The notes below the pieces were generated by a model. It saw only the letters and a program-made list of their open reading frames with translations. It did no database searches and was not told where the DNA came from. From positions 124,001 to 188,000 of the forward strand of contig JBMNRU010000003.1 of assembly GCA_050944855.1 (NCBI GenBank): a stretch of DNA of 64,000 nucleotides, read 5' to 3'. The first letter of the stretch is position 1. Each line of letters starts with the position of its first letter. This stretch comes from Lactonifactor sp050944855 (lineage in GTDB: Bacteria; Bacillota; Clostridia; Lachnospirales; Lachnospiraceae). Positions 54,544-62,453 of the stretch are shown here, in pieces. The position numbers were made by a program, and so were the translations under genes.

Positions 54544-55719
54544 TTAATTGATCTGATATACTTCCGCATATTGGGATCCAAAACCTAACGCTGACGCATG
54601 GGAATCAAAATAGATGTCCACATGACCATATGCGGTTCCCCGGTCTTCTACGGTATATACATTACCATTGATCAATAGTTTTGTTCCGAAAGGAACACCC
54701 CCCATGGCTACCGTCCTTCCCTGTGCAGGTACAGTCCCTGACGCGGTATGTCCATTGGACCAGGAACCACAGCATAAAGGACAATTACAGTATCCGGTCA
54801 AACGGAACCTGCCCAGATAAGTTCCTTCTGAAGAGGACTGTTCTGTCTCCCCTTTTGTTTCCTGCGTGGTATCAGAAACATTCTCCTTCTTTTCTTCCGG
54901 TTCTTTTGGTTCCGGTTTTTTTACCGTTGTCGCTTCTGTCTGCTTTTTTGCCGCACTCTGAGCCACCTCTTCATCTTTTGCCTGTTTTAAAAGAGTATTC
55001 AAATTGGCTTCCTGATCTCTCACCTGCGCTAAAAGTGCACTCGCGGCGGACTCTTCTTCCGTGATCTCTGCCGCATAAGTGTTGATCTGGTCATAAGTGG
55101 CCTGAACGAGCTCTGCTATCTCTTCCTGCTTGATCCGGCTTTCTTCCTGCAAAACCTCTATCTCTGCCTGCTCTTTTTCCGCCTGCGCTTCCCGTTCTGC
55201 AATTTCATTCTTTATCTTCTCATATTCCTTCAGCCTGTTTCTGTCATAATCTGTAATCTGAGAAATCTGCTCCGCTCGATTCAGAAAATCCATGAAGTTT
55301 TCCGAATTAAAAAACAACTCTATGTATGCGGTGTTGGAATTTTCATACATATACTGGATACGCAGCTTCATGCTTTCATACTGTTCTGCTTCCTGTTCTC
55401 TTGCCACCTCTAAATCTGCCTGTATCTCTTCTAATTCTTCCTGTTTTTCCTGAGACTGTTTTTGCAGTTCTTCCATATTGGCAGTCAATTCGCTTAACTG
55501 CTGATTCAGTTCCGTCAGATATGCTTCCAGCTCACCTTTCTTTGATTCTAACGCAAGAATCTTATCCTGTGCCGCATGATAGGAATTTTCTGCTTCCTGT
55601 TTCTCTGTTTTGGTATCCTTAATTTTATCCTGTGTAGTGGCACCATAACAGGACAAAGCACTAAGAATCACCATAAACATGGCGAGAAAAAGGCCGGTTA
55701 TTCTTTTCTTTTTCATCAT
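54544..55719 (-). CDS. Secreted coiled-coil protein with C-terminal 3D domain
   Basis: Signal peptide (cleavage near 'SCYGATT'), a long PcsB-like coiled coil (residues about 25-250), a low-complexity Pro/Glu/Lys linker, and a C-terminal 3D domain. The last has three Asp residues in 'VEDRGTAYGHVDIYFDSHAS' and 'TGYCNCPLCCGSWSNGHTAS'. 3D domains occur in lytic transglycosylases (MltA-like), so this is a probable peptidoglycan remodelling enzyme. The ATG at 55719 has AGGAG upstream. A WalR-like box precedes the promoter. Confidence 0.85.
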   Translation of the reverse strand: MMKKKRITGLFLAMFMVILSALSCYGATTQDKIKDTKTEKQEAENSYHAAQDKILALESKKGELEAYLTELNQQLSELTANMEELQKQSQEKQEELEEIQADLEVAREQEAEQYESMKLRIQYMYENSNTAYIELFFNSENFMDFLNRAEQISQITDYDRNRLKEYEKIKNEIAEREAQAEKEQAEIEVLQEESRIKQEEIAELVQATYDQINTYAAEITEEESAASALLAQVRDQEANLNTLLKQAKDEEVAQSAAKKQTEATTVKKPEPKEPEEKKENVSDTTQETKGETEQSSSEGTYLGRFRLTGYCNCPLCCGSWSNGHTASGTVPAQGRTVAMGGVPFGTKLLINGNVYTVEDRGTAYGHVDIYFDSHASALGFGSQYAEVYQIN

Positions 55720-55796
55720 GTACACTCCTATATATATCACTTGTGTAATTCTCATTTTGCAAATATATGCACTGACATTGGTACACCATCCCAACA

Positions 55797-55802
55797 AGTA
55801 TA
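55797..55802 (-). promoter_or_regulatory. -10 box of the 3D-domain gene
   Basis: TATACT on the minus strand. The matching -35 region is poor (TCTTTC), as expected for a promoter needing an activator. Confidence 0.45.
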
Positions 55803-55844
55803 TCATATCTATTCCGGGAAAGAAAAGAGAGTTTTCGACATTTT

Positions 55845-55861
55845 GTAACATTTATGCAACA
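55845..55861 (-). promoter_or_regulatory. WalR-like direct repeat
   Basis: On the minus strand TGTTGC-ATAAA-TGTTAC, matching the WalR consensus TGTWAH-N5-TGTWAH at 11 of 12 positions, followed by a third partial TGTCG. It is centred about 60 bases before the predicted start of transcription. Confidence 0.5.
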
Positions 55862-55925
55862 TTTTGTCGTGAAAACGAAATATTCCATAAATATTTCTCA
55901 ATATTTTTAGTAAATATTACCAGTT

Positions 55926-56780
55926 TTATTCCGGAAGCAATTCCATAAATGCTCCAAGATTTCCACGTTTTCCCTGAGACGCCCGATGGGAAAACAAGAA
56001 TTGGGGATTACAGCACGTACAAAGATTCGGCATGGAAATGTGATCCGGCAAAATACCGGCCTCTTCTAAAATCAGACGATTTGCCTCCCAAAGGTTCAGC
56101 TGATATTTCCCGTTTTCTTTTTGGTAAAATAATGCCGGATACTGCTGAGGCCGAAAGCTTTTTTTAAATTCTTCTATGACGTCCTGACTAACCTCATAAC
56201 AGTCCTGACAAATGGATGGACCGATCGCAGCCAGGATATCTTCCGGACGAGAGCCAAATTCTTTCTTCATGGCTTCTACCGTTACGCTTCCGATCTTTCC
56301 TGCCGTTCCTTTCCAGCCGGAATGGCTAAGACCTACCGCACGCTGAACCGGGTCCAGAAAATACAAAGGCACACAGTCAGCATAGGAGGTTGCAAGAATT
56401 ACATTAGGCTCTCTGGTGATCATACCGTCTACATTCTGGTAGGCTCTTGGACGAAGAATCCCGCTTCCCCTGTCCTTTCCCGTAACCAGCCGTACATTCG
56501 TAGTATGCGTCTGATCGGATGTAACAATATTTCTGTAATCCATCTCCATAGCTTCCATCAGACGCCGATAATTCGTCATCACTGCCTCCGGATCGTCTCC
56601 TCTGGTAAAACTCAGATTCATGGTTCCGAAAATGCCCTTGCTGACGCCTCCAAGTCGAGTGGAAAATCCATGTCTTACCATACCGGTTTCCGTAAAAGAC
56701 GGAAACCGCAGAAACGTAACGTCTTGTTTCCTTACCATTTCCATCTTGGGTTGTTCTTCATTTTTCCAATTCCATTCCAT
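55926..56780 (-). CDS. pgeF: Polyphenol oxidase family purine nucleoside phosphorylase
   Basis: YfiH/PgeF (laccase-domain) protein of 284 residues. Zinc ligands and context are seen in 'TSYADCVPLYF', 'LSHSGWKGT' and 'CTCCNPQFLFSHRAS'. The family cleaves purine nucleosides or edits peptidoglycan precursors. The start at 56780 has AAAGGA 9 bases upstream. Confidence 0.9.
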   Translation of the reverse strand: MEWNWKNEEQPKMEMVRKQDVTFLRFPSFTETGMVRHGFSTRLGGVSKGIFGTMNLSFTRGDDPEAVMTNYRRLMEAMEMDYRNIVTSDQTHTTNVRLVTGKDRGSGILRPRAYQNVDGMITREPNVILATSYADCVPLYFLDPVQRAVGLSHSGWKGTAGKIGSVTVEAMKKEFGSRPEDILAAIGPSICQDCYEVSQDVIEEFKKSFRPQQYPALFYQKENGKYQLNLWEANRLILEEAGILPDHISMPNLCTCCNPQFLFSHRASQGKRGNLGAFMELLPE

Positions 56781-56794
56781 ATTAAAAATTCCTT

Positions 56795-57160
56795 TCATCC
56801 CTGCCAATAAGAAAAAGCATTTTTGATTAAGATCGTCTCCTCCGGCAGGATTCCCACCACATCAAACCGGACCGGACGGTACAGGGTTTTGGCATGCCCT
56901 TTCAAATAATGCAGCGCTGCAAGACTGATCCTCCGCTGTTTTTTCCGGTCTACCGCATACAGGGGACCGCCGTATTGGATCTGGCTGCGATATTTCACTT
57001 CTACAAAACACAAATATTCCTGTTCCTCAGCAACAATATCAATCTCCCCCATGGGACACCGATAATTTCTCTCCAGAATGACGTATCCCTGTTTTTCCAA
57101 AAAACCAACCGCACTCTCTTCATAACGGGCCCCTACCCGGCGATGGTTTTGTTTTTTCAT
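56795..57160 (-). CDS. yraN: YraN-family putative endonuclease (UPF0102)
   Basis: A 121-residue protein of the restriction-endonuclease-like fold with the active-site pattern 'GEIDIVAEEQEYLCFVEVKY' (Glu, Asp, and ExK). Function unproven; usually next to rnhB, as here. Confidence 0.92.
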   Translation of the reverse strand: MKKQNHRRVGARYEESAVGFLEKQGYVILERNYRCPMGEIDIVAEEQEYLCFVEVKYRSQIQYGGPLYAVDRKKQRRISLAALHYLKGHAKTLYRPVRFDVVGILPEETILIKNAFSYWQG

Positions 57161-57184
57161 GAATCATTTCCTTTACTTTTGTAT

Positions 57185-57222
57185 AAAAGTTAACGTCCGT
57201 TCAGCCCGCGCCATTCGCAAAA
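57185..57222. repeat. 38-bp intergenic repeat, copy 2
   Basis: Identical to 13863-13900. Here it continues toward rnhB into a GC-rich tract (CGCGCCTATAGCGC) and an inverted repeat at 57288-57344, suggesting a longer mobile repeat of which copy 1 is a fragment. Confidence 0.9.
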
Positions 57223-57287
57223 CCGCGCCTATAGCGCTCTCCGCTGCTGACGCAGCTCATTTTTGCTCATATACGGGCGCTCACCTC

Positions 57288-57344
57288 ATGCTTCACAAAA
57301 TGTGCTCATTCATGCGAGCGTGATTCGCCCATTTTGTGAAGCAT
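57288..57344. repeat. 15-bp inverted repeat overlapping the rnhB 3' end
   Basis: ATGCTTCACAAAATG (57288-57302) and its perfect complement (57330-57344) around a 27-base loop. The right arm and loop encode the last residues of RnhB. Confidence 0.85.
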
Positions 57345-58110
57345 GGCTGAACTTTTCTATAAAATTTTTGATAAAAGTCTGTCTGTGTATGGGGGATGGC
57401 CCATATTTCTGTATGGCCTCAATATGTGCAGCCGACCCATACCCTTTATTGGATGCAAAGCCGTACTGGGGCATCAAATGATCGTACTCTTCCATTAATC
57501 GGTCCCTGGTCACCTTGGCTACTATACTGGCAGCCGCAATAGAAACACTTTTTTCATCTCCCTTTATAATAGATACCTGCGGTATCGTCACCTGCGGTAT
57601 GGTAACTGCATCGTTCAGTAAAATCTGTGGTGTAACAGACAGCTTGCCAATGGCCTCCCGCATGGCCTCATAAGTAGCCTGGAGAATATTGATCTCATCA
57701 ATACGTGCCGGTCCTACATAGCCCAGTCCTACGGAAACCGCTTCCTGCATAATGATATCATACAATTCTTCCCGTTTTTTTGCGGATAACTGTTTCGAAT
57801 CATTCAAATAGAGGATCTGACAATCTCCGGGCAAAATAACGGCACCGGCCACCACCGGCCCCGCTAGGGGGCCTCTCCCTACTTCATCAATACCACATAC
57901 GTAACCCAGATGTTCATATTTTTTTTCGAATAGCTTCATCGCTTCTGTGCGTGCTTTTTCTTTTAGCAGCATCTCATCCTGCTTTTTGCATTTTTTAAGC
58001 AAAGAGAGGACACCGGTACGGGTATCCTCCTCATATTCTTTATAAAATTCTGCCCGCATTCCTATGGGAAAATGTTCCAGCTCTTTTTTTATTTCACTGA
58101 TTGTCTTCAT
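57310..58110 (-). CDS. rnhB: Ribonuclease HII
   Basis: Removes ribonucleotides from DNA. Catalytic acidic residues in 'GIDEVGRGPLAGPVVAGAVI', 'LNDSKQL' and 'VAKVTRDRLM', after an N-terminal extension of about 70 residues common in Firmicutes. 266 residues. Its start overlaps the ylqF stop by 4 bases. The C-terminal codons lie in the inverted repeat. Confidence 0.95.
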   Translation of the reverse strand: MKTISEIKKELEHFPIGMRAEFYKEYEEDTRTGVLSLLKKCKKQDEMLLKEKARTEAMKLFEKKYEHLGYVCGIDEVGRGPLAGPVVAGAVILPGDCQILYLNDSKQLSAKKREELYDIIMQEAVSVGLGYVGPARIDEINILQATYEAMREAIGKLSVTPQILLNDAVTIPQVTIPQVSIIKGDEKSVSIAAASIVAKVTRDRLMEEYDHLMPQYGFASNKGYGSAAHIEAIQKYGPSPIHRQTFIKNFIEKFSHASQNGRITLA

Positions 58111-58973
58111 AGGGATTCCTCCTCATCTTTTGCCGGTGGTACTTCCAATGTGATCTTCCCAATCGCCGCTTTCCGAAACTCATCCAGCACAATGCCTGCT
58201 GCCTTGGAATAATCCAGTTCATTGCCCCGCAGAAGACATTTGCGTTTTTGTGCGATATCCTCAAGCATTTTCACGGCATCTTCTCCTTCTGTAATGCCAT
58301 AACGGGCATTTAAACATCCTTCATATTCTCTGTGAAGAATTTTCAAAAGTTCCAGAGACAATTCATCTATATTTAAAAGTTCATCTTTTATAGATCCAAT
58401 CATAGCCAGTTTCATTCCCACCATAGGGTCTTCAAACTTTGGCCATAAAATACCCGGTGTATCCAGAAGTTCCACATTTTTATTTAACCGGATCCACTGC
58501 TTTCCTTTCGTGACACCAGGCTTATTACCGGTCTTAGTACAGGCTTTTCCCGCCAGGGCATTAATAAATGTGGATTTCCCCACATTGGGAATTCCCACCA
58601 CCATGGCCCGAATAGGACGATTTTTGATTCCTTTTCGCCTGTCACGCTCTATTTTTTCTTTGCAGGCCTCCAGAATCAGTCCCTGCAGGGACTTTACGCC
58701 CGCTCCGGTCTTTGCATTGACTTTCGCCACATAATAGCCCTTCTCCTCAAAATAAGAAGCCCAGGCTTTATTATATCTTTCATCTGCCAGATCGGATTTA
58801 TTTAAGAGGATCAGACGCGCTTTATTCTTCCCCAGTTCGTCAATATCCGGATTGCGGCTGGACAGCGGCACACGGGCATCCACCAATTCGATCACCAGAT
58901 CAATCAGTTTTAAGTTTTCCTGCATCATTCGTTTTGCCTTCGTCATATGACCCGGATACCATTGCACATTCAT
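58107..58973 (-). CDS. ylqF: Ribosome biogenesis GTPase YlqF/RbgA
   Basis: Circularly permuted GTPase for late 50S assembly. Motif order G4 'LNKSDLAD', then G1 'GIPNVGKSTFINALAG', then G3 'LLDTPGILWP'. Start 'NVQWYPGHMTKAKRMM'. 288 residues. Operon with lepB upstream and rnhB downstream. Confidence 0.96.
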   Translation of the reverse strand: MNVQWYPGHMTKAKRMMQENLKLIDLVIELVDARVPLSSRNPDIDELGKNKARLILLNKSDLADERYNKAWASYFEEKGYYVAKVNAKTGAGVKSLQGLILEACKEKIERDRRKGIKNRPIRAMVVGIPNVGKSTFINALAGKACTKTGNKPGVTKGKQWIRLNKNVELLDTPGILWPKFEDPMVGMKLAMIGSIKDELLNIDELSLELLKILHREYEGCLNARYGITEGEDAVKMLEDIAQKRKCLLRGNELDYSKAAGIVLDEFRKAAIGKITLEVPPAKDEEESL

Positions 58974-58986
58974 ATCATTTTCTCCT

Positions 58987-59553
58987 CTAGTTTTTTATCA
59001 AGCCAAATCGGTCACCCCAGTTTGTGATAAACCAGAGTTTTCCCACGATGTTTTGTTTTTTTACATTCGCCACTTCACCAAAACGGCTGTCATCACTGTT
59101 ATTCCGGTTATCTCCAAGAACAAAATACTCTCCCCTTTTCAGGGTGATCTCATCTTCAGCCAGTCCCGGATTGGCAATCTCCGGAAATCCATTGCTTTCC
59201 CGGTAGATCTGCCCGTCAATATAGATTTGTCCATCCCGGATCTGAACCGTCTCTCCCGGAAGCCCGATAATTCGCTTCACATGAAGACTGGCGTAATCTT
59301 CTGGACTATTTTTAAATACAATAATATCGCCCCGCACGGGATCTCCCGTCCGGTATGCCACTTTATTAATAAGCGCTCTGTCACCGGTCATCAGTGTAGG
59401 CTCCATAGATCCTTCCTGTATGACGATACTCTGGCAGAAAAAGATGGAGACCAAAGCGGCTAGGATCCACACCAGCATAATCTGAAAAATCCATACGATA
59501 ACAGATTTCGTTTTCTTATCGTCAAGTGATACTTTCTTCCACGTATTTTTCAT
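58987..59553 (-). CDS. lepB: Signal peptidase I
   Basis: Membrane serine protease that removes signal peptides. One N-terminal membrane helix (residues about 20-40), catalytic Ser in 'EGSMEPTLMTGD', catalytic Lys in 'LHVKRIIGLPGE', and 'GDNRNNSDDSR'. 188 residues. The start at 59553 is preferred; an ATG 11 codons earlier sits in the rplS-lepB stem-loop. Confidence 0.95.
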   Translation of the reverse strand: MKNTWKKVSLDDKKTKSVIVWIFQIMLVWILAALVSIFFCQSIVIQEGSMEPTLMTGDRALINKVAYRTGDPVRGDIIVFKNSPEDYASLHVKRIIGLPGETVQIRDGQIYIDGQIYRESNGFPEIANPGLAEDEITLKRGEYFVLGDNRNNSDDSRFGEVANVKKQNIVGKLWFITNWGDRFGLIKN

Positions 59554-59576
59554 CGTTGTCTCGCCTTTATTCAGAA

Positions 59577-59609
59577 ACAGGGACATATACCTATTGTATC
59601 TGTCCCTGT
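59577..59609 (-). terminator. Stem-loop between rplS and lepB
   Basis: ACAGGGACA/TGTCCCTGT arms (59577-59585 and 59601-59609) with a weak inner stem and a short T-run. Probably partial termination, leaving rplS in excess over lepB. Confidence 0.6.
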
Positions 59610-59623
59610 CTGTTCATTCACTA

Positions 59624-59971
59624 TTATTTTACTAACTCTTTTACCTTTGCGCTCTTTCCTACACGATGTCTTAAATATGTCAGTTTTGCACGTCTTACTT
59701 TACCTTTACGTACCACTTCCACTTTTTCTACGTTAGGAGAATGTAATGGCCATGTTTTTTCAACGCCAACTCCATTAGAGTTTTTTCTAACAGTAAAAGT
59801 AGCTCTGTTTCCGCCGCCCTGTTTCTTTAAAACAGTACCTTCGAAAACCTGAATTCTTTCACGGTTTCCTTCTTTGATCTTACCGTAAACTTTTACAGTA
59901 TCACCTACTTTAAACTCCGGTACTTCTGCTTTCATCTGAGCAGCTTCAATGTTTCTGATGATTTCGTTCAT
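59624..59971 (-). CDS. rplS: 50S ribosomal protein L19
   Basis: 115 residues with the L19 signature 'FKVGDTVKVYGKIKEG', 'VFEGTVLKKQGGGNRATFTV' and 'LTYLRHRVGKSAKVKE'. Contacts the 30S at the subunit interface. The start at 59971 has AAGGAGAG upstream and follows an L19-type leader. Confidence 0.97.
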   Translation of the reverse strand: MNEIIRNIEAAQMKAEVPEFKVGDTVKVYGKIKEGNRERIQVFEGTVLKKQGGGNRATFTVRKNSNGVGVEKTWPLHSPNVEKVEVVRKGKVRRAKLTYLRHRVGKSAKVKELVK

Positions 59972-60048
59972 GTCTTTCTCTCCTTCATGTATTTGGATGT
60001 TCTTAATACTATTGTAACAGAGGACCATCTCTTGTTTTATTCACAACG
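59972..60048 (-). ncRNA. Ribosomal protein L19 leader
   Basis: The minus-strand leader holds GATGGTCCTCTGTTAC and AAGAACATCC just before the rplS Shine-Dalgarno site, matching the conserved blocks I associate with the L19 autoregulatory leader of Firmicutes. Boundaries are set from the predicted transcription start. Confidence 0.6.
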
Positions 60049-60054
60049 CATATC

Positions 60055-60083
60055 ATTATACCTTATAATGGTTGTTTTCGCAA
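60055..60083 (-). promoter_or_regulatory. Promoter of rplS
   Basis: On the minus strand TTGCGA (60078-60083), 17-base spacer, TATAAT (60055-60060). Confidence 0.85.
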
Positions 60084-60153
60084 GCACTTTTCGTTCTTTT
60101 TTCATTTTTTATATTTTGTCAATAGTTTTGCGACAAGTTTTTGAAAAATATTT

Positions 60154-61197
60154 TTAGGCCAGTTTCCTAATCTCTTCCTCAAACAGTTGGGCGGAAGTCT
60201 TAAAGCCAAAAATCCCCCTTGGGTAGTTGTTTATCCAGTTTTCTATATATTCAATGTCCCGGTCCTGCTTTTCGTCAAAATCTTCCCCTTTTGGAATGTG
60301 GCGGCGGATAAGGCGGTTATTGTTTTCGTTGGTTCCTCTCTCCCAACTACTATAAGGGTGGCAATAAAAGGCAAATGTCCGCTTTTTTCCCTCATGTAAT
60401 ACAGACCGTTCCAATCCCTCATAGTCTGAAAACTCCACGCCGTTATCTACGGTAATGCTTCTAAATACCTTTGTGAACATATCGCCCCATTTCCTTTCTA
60501 ATCGGTCAATGGCTTCTACTACACTGGCCGCCTTTTGGTCCGGCAACTTCACTATTATTTCATCTCTTGTTTTTCTCTCCGTAAGTACAAGCATACACGA
60601 CTTTGTTACCCCTTGTTTGCCCTTTACCGTGTCCATTTCCCAGTGTCCAAAAATTTCCCGGTCCTTTACTTCGTCCGGGCGGTTCTCTATACTTTCCCCT
60701 GCGGACGCTCTTTTTTGCACTTTAACCCTTTTATTGTGCTTTTTTCTTTTTCCCTTTACTGGCAAATCTTTGTTTGTGAGTTTAAGGAAAATTCCCTTAT
60801 CAATGTATCGGTATAATGTTCTTACGCTGATAGAAGTAGTAAACTCTATGCCGCTTTCTGCTGCCGCCGCCAATGCCGCTTCCGGGCTATATTTATCTTC
60901 TATTATTTTCCCCTCTATATACTCCGCAAGTGGGCGGTCATTTCCTATTTTTATATTCCGCCCTTTTCCCTGGGCGTTCCAATCATGCTTCTTTTGTCCC
61001 AAATCGCTGCTATACCTTGTTTCCTCGGTGTAATCGCTATTTCTGTGGGTGTATTCTCCCCTCTTTATCTCCCTATAAATAGTGCTTCTATGAACGTGCA
61101 AATATTCCGCAACCTCTACTACTTTATGGCCGGAATTTAACATAGTTTCCATTTTAATTCTATCGTTTTGGCTCAAATGTTTAAATAATTTTCCCAT
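60154..61197 (-). CDS. IS30 family transposase
   Basis: A 347-residue DDE transposase. N-terminal helix-turn-helix 'HLSQNDRIKMETMLNSGHKV' to 'VHRSTIYREIKRGEY', then the catalytic triad in 'HWEMDTVKG', 'ITVDNGVEF' and 'SSWERGTNENNNRLIR'. Full length and apparently intact. The start at 61197 has GCGAGG upstream. A hairpin upstream (61220-61252) shields it from incoming transcription. Confidence 0.92.
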   Translation of the reverse strand: MGKLFKHLSQNDRIKMETMLNSGHKVVEVAEYLHVHRSTIYREIKRGEYTHRNSDYTEETRYSSDLGQKKHDWNAQGKGRNIKIGNDRPLAEYIEGKIIEDKYSPEAALAAAAESGIEFTTSISVRTLYRYIDKGIFLKLTNKDLPVKGKRKKHNKRVKVQKRASAGESIENRPDEVKDREIFGHWEMDTVKGKQGVTKSCMLVLTERKTRDEIIVKLPDQKAASVVEAIDRLERKWGDMFTKVFRSITVDNGVEFSDYEGLERSVLHEGKKRTFAFYCHPYSSWERGTNENNNRLIRRHIPKGEDFDEKQDRDIEYIENWINNYPRGIFGFKTSAQLFEEEIRKLA

Positions 61198-61599
61198 GAA
61201 ATTACCTCGCTTTTTGATAAAACGGGCACGAAAAAGTCCGTGCCGTTGTTTTATCGCTTCCCGGCAAGTAATTCCTATGGTAATCATAATTCATATTGTG
61301 CCCGGTGCGTTATACTTTTTTCTATTTACAATGATGTGGACATTGTGGGGTCCAGGCTCCCGGCTTTTATTTTGGTTAGGACGATTGCCCACCGTCCAGG
61401 CGTGCCGTCTGTTTGCCTGTCCTGCTACACGCCGCCCGGTTCACATTAAACCCTGGCAGAAACTTGTCAACCAACACCACAATGCCCACCATTGCAACCC
61501 GTCAACTGTTTGTAGGGGCTTCGGACCCTCACGCCGCCCATGGTCGGCGTGGCCGTTTTAATTGCCGGGCGGTTCCTGCTGCCGCCCTGGCGTCTATTC
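61198..61599. other. Gap without a recognised gene
   Basis: About 400 bases between the transposase and the small gene at 61600. Holds the terminator at 61220-61252, the candidate right IS end, and further GC-rich hairpins (CACGCCG/CGGCGTG at 61530-61551, and a TTCG-loop hairpin just before it at about 61514-61529). No convincing frame. Confidence 0.6.
61220..61252 (-). terminator. Hairpin upstream of the transposase gene
   Basis: AAAACGGGCACG and CGTGCCGTTGTTTT arms with an 8-base loop, T-rich on both sides. IS elements often carry such structures to prevent outside activation. Confidence 0.7.
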
Positions 61600-61794
61600 T
61601 TATGCACAACGGGCCTGCTCCACCCATGCTTGTGCTTCCTCTGTGCTTCCAAACCAATCATTATAAATATCTTTCCGGCTTGTGCTTGTGTATGTGCTTT
61701 CCGGGCACGTTTCCGCTTCTTTACTTGCTGTGATTGCTGCCACCACTCTGCCCCTATCATCAAATGAAGATGTTACACAATACCATGTTTTCAT
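61600..61794 (-). CDS. Small hypothetical protein of the mobile region
   Basis: A 64-residue protein, start 'MKTWYCVTSSFDDRGRV', ending 'STEEAQAWVEQARCA'. No family recognised. AAAGGA lies 7 bases before the ATG and the RHH gene is 23 bases upstream, so the two are likely one transcript. An overlapping frame in another phase (61467-61763) was rejected. Confidence 0.6.
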   Translation of the reverse strand: MKTWYCVTSSFDDRGRVVAAITASKEAETCPESTYTSTSRKDIYNDWFGSTEEAQAWVEQARCA

Positions 61795-61817
61795 ACTCTT
61801 ATCCTTTCCCGGTGGCT

Positions 61818-62018
61818 CTATTGTCCACCGCTTTCCATTCTTTTGTCAATGGCCTGGCTGATAAATTCGCTTACGCTCTGCCCTGCTGCCGTTGCCGCCG
61901 CTTGAATTACTGCTTTTTTACCTTTTGGCACCTTTATTTCTATGCGGTCATAATTCCTTTTGTTAAATTCGTTTTGGTATGCAATTTGATTAAATTCTCC
62001 GGTTTTAGTTCTTGGCAT
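61818..62018 (-). CDS. Ribbon-helix-helix (Arc-type) DNA-binding protein
   Basis: A 66-residue protein whose second half fits a ribbon-helix-helix fold: strand 'YDRIEIKVPKG', helix 'KKAVIQAAATAAG', then 'SVSEFISQAIDKRM'. Such proteins are antitoxins or plasmid/phage regulators. No toxin gene is visible beside it. GAGAGG precedes the ATG. Confidence 0.75.
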   Translation of the reverse strand: MPRTKTGEFNQIAYQNEFNKRNYDRIEIKVPKGKKAVIQAAATAAGQSVSEFISQAIDKRMESGGQ

Positions 62019-62140
62019 TTTCCAACCTCTCTTCCTATTTCGGCAAATTCCCTCTTCCTTTCTCTTGCCAAATGATTTATAATAATTTTACAGTTTGGGC
62101 GGCTTTGGCAAGTCCACCGCCCTTTCTGTACCCCTAAAGC

Positions 62141-62287
62141 CTATTCGTTAGGCTTTTCTTTTTTTGCCATGTCTCTGACTTCCTGCACCGCTTTGGCAAC
62201 CTCTTCCATGTTCTTGCAATTACTGAATTTATCGGCTACCAGGTTAAGGATTACTTCCATTTGCTTGTCTGTCATGTTCTCGCTCAT
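62141..62287 (-). CDS. Small hypothetical protein (48 residues)
   Basis: Starts 'MSENMTDKQMEVILNLVADK' and ends in 'MAKKEKPNE'. Strongly supported by an AAAGGAG site 6 bases upstream and by a consensus promoter at 62346-62374. Helical, acidic then basic. No family recognised. Its stop lies in a short hairpin (AAAGCCTAACG/...AGGCTTT). Confidence 0.65.
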   Translation of the reverse strand: MSENMTDKQMEVILNLVADKFSNCKNMEEVAKAVQEVRDMAKKEKPNE

Positions 62288-62345
62288 GTTATCTCCTTTC
62301 TATGCTTGCCCATGTATTCGTTAAGTATCTCTCTTAACTGTCTTT

Positions 62346-62374
62346 ATTATATAACATATGTCGGCATATGTCAA
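62346..62374 (-). promoter_or_regulatory. Consensus promoter with overlapping palindromes
   Basis: On the minus strand TTGACA (62369-62374), 17-base spacer, TATAAT (62346-62351). Inverted repeat ATATGTCG (62356-62363) / CGACATAT (62384-62391) and two direct GACATATG copies overlap the spacer and -35, so a repressor probably binds here. Confidence 0.8.
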
Positions 62375-62409
62375 TACATATTACGACATATTTTTATTTT
62401 TATAAAAAT

Positions 62410-62447
62410 CCCTCAATGTGTGGCTGCTTTCCGCTTCACATTGAGGG
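62410..62447. terminator. Terminator downstream of the PH-domain gene
   Basis: 11-bp stem CCCTCAATGTG/CACATTGAGGG with T-rich flanks on both strands. Confidence 0.85.
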
Positions 62448-62453
62448 TTGTTT

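Larger units (their letters stand above)
60116..61331 (-). mobile_element. IS30-family insertion sequence (tentative limits)
   Basis: An IS30-type transposase gene flanked by weak candidate ends: TTGTCAATAG (60116-60125) and, inverted, TTGTAAATAG (61322-61331), 9 of 10 matching. The span of about 1.2 kb suits the family, but the match stops after 10 bases and no target duplication is clear. Confidence 0.45.

Noticed and set aside
61467..61763. Alternative minus-strand frame over the 64-residue gene
   Set aside because: The frame at 61600-61794 has a good ribosome binding site and protein-like composition; this one does not.
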